Notes under the pieces: generated by a model
The model's input: the letters and a program-made list of their open reading frames with translations, nothing else
What the model was told of the DNA's origin: nothing
Databases searched by the model: none
Source: Dentipellis sp. KUC8613
Taxonomy: Eukaryota; Basidiomycota; Agaricomycetes; Russulales; Hericiaceae
DNA: 19,150 nucleotides
Assembly: GCA_002286715.1 (NCBI GenBank)
Contig: NSJX01000161.1
Location: 1-19,150 of the forward strand
Direction: 5' to 3'
Position numbers and translations under genes: made by a program
In this document: positions 10,360 through 18,850 of the stretch, piece after piece
Numbering within the stretch: the first letter of the stretch is position 1
Layout of the letters: the number at the start of each line of letters is the position of its first letter

Positions 10360-12318
10360 TCACTTCCGCATCAGCTTTTCGTGAAGCTCTGCGCCTTTAA
10401 GCTTCGCCCGCAAATACTCCACACGATCCTCGTATCGACCAAGAACTTCCTCCCGTCGCCGGCGAATATCTGCCATTTCCAATTCCAGATTGAAATAGTT
10501 GCCATCTTCCTCCGTCATGACCCTACGGGATGCCGTTGATACCGCGCCTGAATTCGACCATGATGGAGCTTTTTCCGCGGACTCTCTTCCATCAGTTTCT
10601 GCTACAGTGGTGAGAGCGAGGTGACTAGGGCTACGCGACAAATTAACACTTGAACTACTTCCGAGTCGTCCTAGAGATGTCGACAAGGAAGGGAGATATG
10701 GAGCAGAACTGACGGCTGTCCGTCCACGTGAAGACACAGACGATAAAGATGTCTTACGACCAAGGGAATTTGCCTGAGGAGGAAGGGATGCACCCCCTAT
10801 TGGACGTGAACGTGTTGGAGATCGAATGGATGATAAAGTGGTGCCAACAGAGGTGTTTGAATGGATGGATATCACATCGCTGTCCTTGCCAGAACGGTGG
10901 CTCTTTGGGTCAGGAACGATTGTCCAAGCAGCGTCGAGATGTGGACCATCTACCGTGTTTGCCCGAAAGAGGACGGCAGTCGAGACAGTCGGACTCAAGT
11001 GTGTTTGTTTTTGCCTGTTTGTTAAAACACTAAGCTCCAGCCCGTTGAATGCGTCAAGAACCCGCCGCCCTTCTGCTTCCACAGATTCGATCTCCATTCG
11101 TATCTCTCTCGTTGACTTCAAGTGGTCATCGTTCATGACATCATCAAGCATCTTGGTCACAACGCGTCCAACTTCGGTTTCGGGGGATCGATTACGGAAA
11201 GAGGATGGAGGAGCTGCTTTTGAAAGTCGTCTGGTGCTGCGTGTTGCTGAGCGAGACAGACTGCCGGGGGTTGCAGGTATAGTCGGTTCGTTGGCAGAGA
11301 ATCCATGTGCGGAGTTTGTTATAGACATGGCATCGAAAGGCATAGGGGATCCTTCGGTTTGGAGAGACATGTCGCTCGCCCGTTTGGTGAGTGCTCGTGA
11401 AAAAAGTCGATGTTGCAGATAATTGGAGGATGAGGACCTCACGGAGAACAGGCTTGGAGAGTCGTTGGTATAGCTTTCGCGTGAAGTGGATGTCGACTTC
11501 CTTCCCGTTGCTTTCCGTAGGAGGCCTGACATAGTTGACGATACTGATTTCCGAGATTGTGTTGAAGGAGGTCGACAAACGGGGTATACTAAAGGTGTCG
11601 GGGCTAGTGCACACACGAATGGAGGCGGGGATTAGAAATGAGCCGACCTATACACAAGTAGGCCACTCACAATCATCCGTAGCACGACTCGGGCCGGTGG
11701 TAGGCACAAGAGGTGTCTCAGAGGGCACGGAAGAAGCGCTAGGTAATCGTTCGAATAAATTTTGACGAAGTAAGCGATACTCATCGTCGCTAAACTTAGA
11801 TGTCAGATGTATGCTACTATAACGCCGAAGCGCTGCATGTACGCACTCAAGTAGACCTTCCGCGTTTGCTGTAGCTAATTCATTTAGTCGTTGGGCCAGC
11901 ATGACACTAGATGAGAGCGTCGTCAGCAACATGATGTAGCAATGACGAGCTTGACAAACGTCACAGCATCACTGGAGGATCGTGATGCATGGAGTGCACG
12001 TGTATCGCCGCTAGTTGGTGGTTGATGTCGATGGGAAAGAGAGCCTCGACTTGAGGGCGGTGGGTGATTACGAGGGTGTGCGTGGGGACCGCGCTGACCT
12101 AATTCCATAGATTGGCGTGTAGGAGAAAGATGCAACGGGTCGCTATCGTCTCGCTCTTTCCCTTTGCTACGTCCATACTGGAGTTCATTTCAGTGGAACG
12201 GTAAATAATGTAGTAGAGGACGGCCACTTACGAAGCGGGAGCGAATGACCTGTACTGTCTTTTTATTTTCCTCAATGAAGTCCTCCGAGTCGGGGCGTCT
12301 GGAAGAGAAGAAGCCCAT
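10360..12318 (-). CDS. Conserved-looking fungal protein of unknown function, C-terminal coiled coil
   Basis: Five exons joined by eye, in frame throughout, 575 residues: 12318-12232, 12177-11960, 11906-11847, 11789-11671, 11603-10360; introns 53-67 bp with good GT/AG ends. The protein begins MGFFSSRRPDSEDFIEENKK and continues VQVIRSRFYGRSKGKE. A helical block MLAQRLNELATANAEGLL followed by DDDEYRLLRQNLFERL spans the introns, and this continuity is the main evidence for the splice model. The middle is Ser/Thr/Arg-rich and probably disordered. The C-terminus is a charged helix, LELEMADIRRRREEVLGRYE, then VEYLRAKLKGAELHEKLMRK. No enzyme motif, signal peptide or membrane segment is visible. I recall similar anonymous proteins in mushroom genomes but assign no function. 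An E-box TCACGTGC lies 79-86 bp upstream of the ATG. Confidence 0.8.
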
Positions 12319-12396
12319 TTGCACATACCGCAGGTTTGAGTGTCTCTGCACGAAGCTTCGAGCACGGCGGGTTGTGCTTTGTACCGGCCTTGTTGA

Positions 12397-12404
12397 TCAC
12401 GTGC
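12397..12404. promoter_or_regulatory. E-box (TCACGTGC) upstream of the unknown-function gene
   Basis: A CACGTG core about 80 bp upstream of the minus-strand start codon at 12318, embedded in TGATCACGTGCACACATGTG. A similar TCACGTG site occurs in the BMS1 spacer and twice upstream of CHL1. Binding by a bHLH factor is an inference from the motif alone. Confidence 0.35.
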
Positions 12405-12812
12405 ACACATGTGCGTCCACAGTCCATCGTAGCGGTGCATAGCGGTGCAAGCACCAGTTCCCCCCATTCTCTTACTACATATGACGAACTTGAAAATCCT
12501 AGCTTCAAAAGATACCAGATTCCTACGAAGGAACTGGCGGTTCTTTCCGATGCGGGCCCGGCCCTCGGCCATCGCTGCGCTCAGGCACTCGGTTTGGGCC
12601 CGCAATGAAGGTCCACGAATTTATCAACATTCTTAAAGCTTAAAGCGTGCAATGAGAAGTCGATGCTAATGACTATATTCTTTTAAGACCTGTGCATGTG
12701 AGGAGCTACCCGTTCCTCGCATTTGGCATCCATCCAGTACACCTATCTAATACCCGCTCGCTGACACTCGCCACAGAACTTCCTCGAGAAAGACCACGTC
12801 ACAGAACTTGAA
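12405..12812. other. Intergenic, no gene seen
   Basis: No convincing coding frame. There is a GC-rich near-palindrome around 12553-12602 (GGGCCCG... and ...GGGCCCGC). A CAG at about 12772-12777, preceded by pyrimidine-rich sequence, could act as a 3' splice site for the coding-like patch to the right, with the following bases reading NFLEKDHVTELEVIVLD. Confidence 0.3.
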
Positions 12813-13288
12813 GTGATCGTCTTAGACATGCAACCATCCACACCCCCTCGACGGCGGGCCCACCATTTACAGCTGCAGCCCGGTGGCGCCGCTTTTCTTT
12901 GGGCTTATGCTGCCCCACGCACCGCCAGACCGCTCCGCGACGGAGTCCTTCCAGCTCGTCACTGTGCTCTTCGCGCACCTCGCCCGGCACGACCCCGCAT
13001 GTGGGCCGCTCGGCCGCAGAATCCTCTTCCCGTCGCTGACGTCCACGCGTCGTCGGGCCGTACGCAGGCGGAGTTCCTCGTGCCTGCAGGCAGCGGGCTT
13101 CTCAGCGACTGGGGAGAGGGGAGGGGAGGAGGGGAAACGAAAGAGGAAGAAGAGGCGCAGACCCCAGCTGCCGTAGCTGGGTACGAAACGCCTTATATCG
13201 CATGCCGACCTTGACGCGCTCGTAAAGCGCAGCGCCCCCACGCTTTGGTGCGCGACACACTTCGCCCTGTTTGTTGAGCTCGTTGAAT
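12778..13288 (+). other. GC-rich coding-like patch, gene model unresolved
   Basis: This stretch has the base pattern of coding DNA, but I cannot make one continuous gene. One plus frame reads FLEKDHVTELEVIVLDMQPS and stays open to 13214. Another, with strong third-position G/C bias, reads PLFFGLMLPHAPPDRSATES and on to about 13176; after one stop the same frame gives DLDALVKRSAPTLWCATHFA, ending at a stop near 13288. The minus strand also holds open frames, including FNELNKQGEVCRAPKRGG. Possible explanations are a small multi-exon gene, a gene broken by a frameshift, or GC-rich sequence mirrored on both strands. No family was recognised. Confidence 0.25.
13111..13134 (+). other. G-quadruplex motif in a purine-rich tract
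   Basis: Four runs of four G separated by short purine spacers (3, 1 and 4 nt) fit the canonical G4 pattern, and the purine tract continues, with single interruptions, to about 13160. On the minus strand the same DNA is a long pyrimidine tract ending CCCCAG, so it could alternatively serve as the 3' splice region of an undetected minus-strand intron. Confidence 0.55.
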
Positions 13289-13624
13289 AGTGCATGATGT
13301 TCGGGTTGTACTCCGCACGTGGGCCGTATTGGGCGCATGCCAAAAACACTCAGATCGCAGAGCTGCGCCCCTGGTCGTACAGCCTGACCTATCGTACTGG
13401 CACTTGCCATGCTTGTAACCGAGAGATATCAATAATGAATACACAATATTCTTTCATAGACCGAGTTGTTCACAGGCCTGCCTAGAACACATCACGTGAT
13501 TTCACGTGTTGGGAGGGTCGACACAACCCAAATTCTATTCTAAGAGAATGGGAATACTGTACACAGTACAGCTCACGCACACGACTAGACTCTGTGCGCG
13601 CATTCCATCGATTGTCTCGTTGAA
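13289..13624. promoter_or_regulatory. CHL1 upstream region with paired E-boxes
   Basis: Two E-boxes, TCACGTGA (13492-13499) and TCACGTGT (13502-13509), sit 10 bp apart from start to start, about 120-130 bp before the CHL1 start codon. The spacing of one helical turn puts both on the same face of the DNA. A short inverted repeat, TACTGTACACAGTACA, lies around 13555-13570. No gene is supported here. Confidence 0.4.
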
Positions 13625-16600
13625 ATGTCTCTCGTACTTCCTGCACCTGAAACGTTCCCGGCATTCCCTTATGATACCCCGTACACGATCCAGACGGATC
13701 TCATGCGCCATCTATACTCAGCTATCGAGCACCAGAAAGTGGCAATCATTGAAAGCCCCACTGGCACGGTATGTTCCTTACTTTTCACAGCCTTTTGCTG
13801 TTAATGATGATTGTCCGGGACTCCAGGGTAAGACTTTGAGCTTGCTCACTGCAACTCTAGCATGGCTAGATGACGATAAGGCTCGAGCGCGGAAGGGAGT
13901 GATCGACAGTATACAGGGGGTTGGAGGTATGTCTTATGTTCGTCACGTCTTACAACTCATTACGTCTAAAATGGGCTCGATGCAGATCCTGACTGGGTGA
14001 TATCCCAGACACGTGAGCGCCTCATGAGAGAGCTCGAATCAGCGGATAGAGCGTACCAGGAACGGCTGGCAGATGCGAGGAAACGCGACGAACTCCTTCG
14101 AAGAATGTCTCAGGCGCGTGTGACTAAAAGGGTTGTAAGTCTTCGCATGCATGCGGCTGTGACATCAGCTAAGACTTCATATGCCCTCTCTATCATCTCT
14201 AGCGCCGAATTGCCACCGCATCAGGAAACTGGGATGTAGAAGTTGAAAGTTTTCTTCCTGATCCGAGCGACAATGAGATATTGCCGATTACCAGAAAGCC
14301 GTGAGTGAGGCCACCTTGTGCCTCCTGCATAATATCTCATATCTCATTCTCTTATAGTACACCATCGTCCAATGACTGCTCAAGGACTGCACAGCCTCCG
14401 CGCAAGATTTACTATGCGTCGCGCACTCATTCGCAGCTTTCTCAAATAATTCCGGAACTCAAAAAGCTACGCCGCTCCACTTCTGGATCAATGGATGCGA
14501 GCCCTGATTCACAAAAGAAAACAACAAGGGGATTCAAGGCCGTATTCAAGACTGAACCACATCTGGATTCCAGAAAACGTCCGCTCGATGATGAGTACAA
14601 TTCTGACAGTTTTCTGCAGACACGTGCAGTATCACTAGGAGCAAGGAAACAACTTTGTATCAACGAAGAAGTTCGGAGACAGGGAGGGGATTTAGATGAA
14701 GCTTGCAGAGAAGCCCTCAATGGTAAGTGATGTGACTTGTCGGTAAAATATATGAGTTCTGATTAAAAAAATAGGAGAGAAAGGGTGTAGATGTGTTTAC
14801 TTGGCTGGTGCACTTGAAGATGATCGACTTCATGCATTTCGGGATCAGATCTTGGTAATGTCTAGTTATCACCGTCTCTCCACAACTCGTCTTAATGCAC
14901 TTACTACAGGCAGCCCCAAAAGACATTGAAGAGCTTGTGAGCATGGGTCAAATAACGAAAACATGCCCATATTACGCAACACGAGAAGCTGTATCAGATG
15001 CTGAAGTATGTTTTACCATGTACTGCATTTGGATCTCAGTCATGATGATGATGGGCTTTTCTAGGTGATAACTTTGCCATACAATCTCCTACTTCAAAAG
15101 CATGCACGAGAGGCACTTGAGATCAGTCTTGATGGTCAGATTGTTGTTATTGATGAAGCCCACAGTATAATTTTTACATATATGTTTTACATTATCCTCT
15201 GACATTGCTGTTTTTAGATTTGGTCTCAGCCTTATTAGCACTCTCAACTGTGTCACTTTCCTTTTCTGTGCTAGACATCTGCTGCTGTCAAGTTCAAACT
15301 TATCTCACAAAGTTTGCTGCTAGACTTTCACAAACACATTTCTTGCATCTGCAACGGCTGCTGACTTTCTTGAAAACATTCAAAGCATTTGCTAGTAGAT
15401 GGCAAGATACAGAGCACAAAGAATGTAAAACGGAAATTATGACAGTACAACACTTTCTACAACAGCTGGGCAGAAAAATAGAGGATACAAATGTTTTAGA
15501 AATCCAGCAGTATCTTCATAGCAGCAAGGTTTGACTATATATCACCTATGGGCTTTATGGCTAATGTCAGTTTTAAGATTGCTAGAAAAGTGGCAAGATA
15601 TGCCCAAGCTAATAATGCTAGTAAGTTGTGGTTGACCTTATATCAAGGGCTACATATGGATGACTGAAACAGATGTGCCACATGATGACAAGTCACCTCC
15701 TCTATATACAATTGAGGCATTCATTTCAGCTTTGGCTCAAGCAAGTGATGGTAAAGATCTTGCACACTCCATCCACATCATGCTATTGATGAGATCATCC
15801 ATGTAGATGGCAAAATCATACTTAGCCTTTTACAGAATAATGTAGATATTAAATATCAATCTCTCAATCCTTCATCCATATTTCAAGATGTGGCAAACAA
15901 AGCTCAATCAATCATTCTTGCTGGAGGTACAATGACTCCTGTAAGTTAGTTGTCAATAGTATGATGGTGTCATCTGATTTTATGTAAGATGTCTAGCTTT
16001 ATGTTGCAGCTATTCCCTAATATGGATCCCAAAAAGATATCACTTTTTTCCTGTGGCCATATTATTCCTCAATCAAATATGCTTGCATATGTACTGGATA
16101 GAGGACCTCAAGGATCAGTCTTCAGTTTTAAATCCTCAAGTCTTCAAAACAAGACAATGGTAATTTATATAATCATACACATATCTAACCCTTATGAGTT
16201 TTTGTAGATCATTGATCTGGGTCAGGTCATATTCAATTATGCAAGAGCTGTTTATGGAGGCATTGTTGTCTTTATCCCCTCTTATGCAGCATTATCTCAC
16301 ATAACAAGCATTTGGAAAGAAGCTCGACTTTTGGATTCTATTCAGCAAAGAAAGGAGGTGAGTTGTAATATGAAAATGATATCTTTTCAAAAGTTTGATA
16401 ATGTCATTATTTACCTTTTCTATAGATATTCTTGGAACCGTCTTCAGCTGCAGATGCGAAATTAGTGTTAGAGAACTATCAAAAGGCTATACAAGTACTT
16501 ATTTTTGTCATTTTCAGTTTGCAATATATTGATCATTCTATATCAGATGACATCAGGTGCAATCTTACTTGCTGTCATTGGTGCAAAGTTGTCAGAAGGC

Positions 16601-17034
16601 CTCAATTTTTCTGATGACCTTGCTCGAATGGTCATGATAGTGGGGCTGCCATTTGCAAATCTTCATTCAGTAGAATTGCAAGAGCATCTGAAGCATGCAG
16701 ATAAATATGCCAAGACTAGTCCTCAACCTGGTCATTTATTTGGTAAAGCTGCATTGGACCTTTATGAGAATATGTGTATGAATTCTGTAAATCAAGCTAT
16801 TGGTATGTACTGAATAGTGAAAAAGACTTTTTCATATTGACATGAATGGAAATAATAGGTCGAGCAATCCGTCACAGACATGACTGGGCAAGTCTAGTCT
16901 TGGTAGATGTCAGATATAATCAAGACAAAATATCTGAGAAATTATCTTCATGGATTAGCAAGTCACTCATGAAGTCACAATCATTTAGTCAGAGCATGAA
17001 GTTATTATCCCAGTTCACCAAATCACAGCTGTAA
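13625..17034 (+). CDS. CHL1: Chl1/DDX11-type Fe-S cluster DNA helicase
   Basis: Seventeen exons joined by eye (in order: 13625-13768, 13827-13926, 13986-14134, 14203-14300, 14358-14722, 14775-14854, 14910-15005, 15065-15164, 15218-15528, 15578-15620, 15673-15750, 15807-15940, 15989-16159, 16208-16357, 16426-16494, 16547-16802, 16859-17034), 2520 nt in frame, 839 residues, near the family's usual 860-970. Superfamily 2 XPD-like 5'-3' DNA helicase; Chl1/DDX11 acts in sister-chromatid cohesion and replication-fork repair in the nucleus. Motifs: Walker A SPTGTGKT (about residues 44-51), Ia [12 protein letters not shown] (about 180-191), Fe-S cysteines in QLCINEE (263), EACRE (279), KGCRC (289/291) and TCPYY (330), motif II DEAH (374-377), GGTM, motif IV-like [10 protein letters not shown], motif [14 protein letters not shown] (about 706-718), and motif VI QAIGRAIRH. 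All are intact. Exons 1-5 have ordinary CpG content; from about exon 9 the gene is AT-rich and almost CpG-free, yet uninterrupted. The stop is 7 nt from a transposon-like terminus. Two acceptors (before 15578 and before 15989) end in AAG and were chosen to keep frame. Confidence 0.93.
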
Positions 17035-17040
17035 TACATG

Positions 17041-17079
17041 ACTAGGGTGGAGTGGGCCAGCAAGCAGCAGGATCTGATT
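17041..17079 (-). mobile_element. Helitron-like 3' terminus, copy R1 (diverged, inverted)
   Basis: On the minus strand this reads as the same terminus as the copies at 1-38 and 709-753, with five substitutions. CTAG is at 17042-17045, and the A at 17041 corresponds to the host T. Two of the five differences fall exactly on the two CpG sites of the hairpin (plus-strand G to A at 17059 and 17066), as expected from deamination of methylated C. The element body would extend to the right and appears interrupted by copy R2 within about 65 bp. Confidence 0.5.
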
Positions 17080-17108
17080 TCTGATTAATTTATGAAGCAG
17101 TTCTAAAT

Positions 17109-17153
17109 ACTAGTGAGGAGTGGGCCGGCAAGCGGCAGGGTCTGATTCATCTT
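17109..17153 (-). mobile_element. Helitron-like 3' terminus, copy R2 (inverted)
   Basis: The reverse complement of this segment matches copy L2 (709-753) over about 45 bp with one mismatch. CTAG lies at 17110-17113, the host base at 17109, the hairpin GCCGGCAAGCGGC at 17124-17136, and the shared upstream tail at 17141-17153. Its orientation is opposite to the left-hand copies, so its body extends to the right. It keeps both hairpin CpGs and so is probably younger than R1, into which it seems to have inserted. Confidence 0.55.
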
Positions 17154-17790
17154 GTTTTGTCACTGTCCGAAAACTATCAAATTCATATAAACTTGAACAC
17201 ATAGTCTTATTTCTTATCATGATAAAATTAGATTGCATATCATTTGATTTGACATGATTAACTGAGTCTACTCCTATATAACCTTTGCTGAATCTCCTGA
17301 TCTCACTTGATTTGATGTGAATTGACCTGAATTTCATGTGAACCCATTGAATTTGATTCAGTGCTGTACATGATGTTTGTAGTATCACAATGCACAAGCA
17401 TTTCATGAAGTAGTGGATAAGGCTGCCAGTTCAAATATAGATTGAGTCAAATGGCTGTTATGAGATATGATATGTCACTATTGTTGCTGTATGTCCTCCC
17501 TACATTCTACAGACAAATTGCTCTATATATACATCTTAGCAACCCCAGTTGCCATACATCATATCTAACTGAAGTAATGGAGACATTTTGGTTGACTAGG
17601 ATACCAACAGGAAAATCATGTAATTGATTCTGAGAGACCAGTAGTATACATGATATTTACACTGCTCTAGTTGTCCACTGCTTTATAATCTCCTACAAAG
17701 GAACAACCTAGAATACATTTAGTGAGCATGAGGAGATCATAGTAAGAAAAGGGACAAAACACCATAATAGTGTATATAGTCTGCAGGTGG
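17154..17790. other. AT-rich, CpG-poor non-coding stretch
   Basis: About 640 bp with hardly any CpG and no supportable gene. The words TTTGATTTGA and GATTTGATG recur around 17240-17360. It is presumably the body of the element ending at 17110 or other decayed repeat DNA. Short open frames (17110-17406 minus; 17442-17627 plus) lack any domain. Confidence 0.4.
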
Positions 17791-18074
17791 TGGCAGACAA
17801 GGGCGCACAATGGCAAGCGAGGGGGAGACAGTGCTGTTGAGATGGCGGCATGCGCGTGTGTGGTGGCAGCACGAAGCGGGTGAGGGCGGCGTGGGGCTGC
17901 TAGTGACGAAACCATGCCGCTGGGGCGCATGTCGGTGTGTGACGGTGGGGCAAGGGCGTGTAACGACAGTGTAAGGGCGTGCAAAGGCGCCAGCAGGGCG
18001 GGGGCGGCTTTGCAGAGGTGCAAAGCAGTGTCCAAGAGTGCCGCTATGGTGCTAGAGGGCATCAGTGGGGTGCG

Positions 18075-18158
18075 GGGCGGCATTGCTAGGGCGCAGGGTG
18101 GCGTTGCTAGGGCGCAGGGCGGCGTTGCTAGGGCGCAGGGCGGCATTGCAGGGGCCCA
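18075..18158. repeat. 21-bp tandem repeat, about four copies
   Basis: Four adjacent units of the form GGGCGGCGTTGCTAGGGCGC plus A, the last one diverged. Substitutions between units are few (C/T and G/A changes). On the minus strand the unit translates as a seven-residue repeat, PPCALAT/PPCALAM. Confidence 0.85.
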
Positions 18159-18211
18159 AGGTGTCATCGTCGGGGGTGAGATGTTGTCGCAAATGAGCGA
18201 GACTGCGTCAT

Positions 18212-18242
18212 GAAGACACCACGCGCGGCGCGTGGTATCTTC
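18212..18242. repeat. 31-nt near-perfect palindrome
   Basis: Two 15-nt arms, GAAGACACCACGCGC and GCGCGTGGTATCTTC, flank a single central G (18227) with one mismatched pair. It could extrude as a cruciform or fold as a very stable hairpin. It sits between repeat blocks in the GC-rich island. Confidence 0.8.
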
Positions 18243-18469
18243 GCGAGAGGGTGCGCAACGGTGGCACGCAATGGCATGTGGCAGTGACATGTGACGGCGG
18301 GTGACGGCGTGGCGAAGGGGGCACGATGGCGGCCCAGGGAGGAGGCGGCGGCGCGGGGCAGCGGCGCGAGGGCGCAAGGCATCGTCGCAAAGGCGGGGTG
18401 GGGGGGAAGGGGGAGGTGATGGTGGCACAGGGGGTGTGACGGTGCACGACGGCGGGTGACGGCGGCGCA

Positions 18470-18631
18470 CGAGGGCAGGTGACGGCAGGGCGAGGGAGCT
18501 GGGGATTGTCGCAAATGCGAACGACGATGATGGGGGGTGACGGCGGCGCGCGAGGGTGGGTGACGGTGGGGCGAGGGAGTGGGGCGTTGTCGCGATGCGA
18601 ACGACGGCGGCGGCGGGTGCGACGGCGCGAC
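18470..18631. repeat. 81-bp tandem repeat, two copies
   Basis: Unit A starts at 18470 (CGAGGGCAGGTGACGG...) and unit B at 18551 (CGAGGGTGGGTGACGG...). They share the order GGGCGAGGGAG, TGTCGC(A)AATGCGAACGACG, then GGCGG-rich sequence, diverging toward the end. The minus-strand reading gives two related 27-residue units containing SPTLARRRHPP and SPALVRRRHPP. Confidence 0.75.
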
Positions 18632-18726
18632 AGCACGTGTGACGTCGGTGGGGCGCGTGGTGTGTTTGTGGGGCTAGGATGGCGGTGCGGGGACTGTGTG
18701 ACGCCATGGTGCACAAAGACGGCACT

Positions 18727-18810
18727 GCGGGGCGTTGAAACGGTGCAGCGGGATGTTGAGACGGCGCGGCGGGGGGTTGAGACGGTGCAGAATGGGGTGC
18801 AGACGGCAGC
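18727..18810. repeat. 21-bp tandem repeat, about four copies, second family
   Basis: Successive units of about GCGGGGNGTTGAGACGGTGC plus A, starting at 18727, 18748, 18769 and 18790, the last diverged. The minus strand reads as a seven-residue Pro/Ala/Ser repeat such as PSQPPAA. It is unrelated in sequence to the 21-bp block at 18075 but has the same period. Confidence 0.8.
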
Positions 18811-18850
18811 ATCGCGCGGAAGATGACTGTCAAGACTGGCCTAGAACCGA

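Larger units (their letters stand above)
17791..18850. repeat. GC-rich island of degenerate tandem repeats
   Basis: Composition switches abruptly from AT-rich to very GC- and CpG-rich, with GGCGG, GACGG and GGGCGA words repeated throughout and strong strand asymmetry (G on plus, C on minus). The element TGTCGCAAATG or a variant recurs near 18184, 18384, 18507 and 18588. The minus strand has a 399-codon open frame (18866-17667), rich in Pro, Ala, Ser, Arg and His, that begins with GTG rather than ATG. I think it is open mainly because stop codons are rare in such sequence. Distinct repeat blocks inside the island are listed separately. Confidence 0.7.

Noticed and set aside
14700..17034. The AT-rich part of CHL1 as a decayed pseudogene or a separate captured gene
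   Set aside because: All exons join in one frame of 839 residues, with Fe-S cysteines, DEAH and motifs V and VI intact and splice sites present at each junction.
709..17153. Reading the inverted 45-bp repeats as terminal inverted repeats of a 16 kb cargo transposon
   Set aside because: The sharp, common boundary of all copies is on the inner side, at CTAG|T. The outer flanks show no target-site duplication, no transposase or recombinase gene lies inside, and additional copies (1-38, 17041-17079) break the simple two-end picture.
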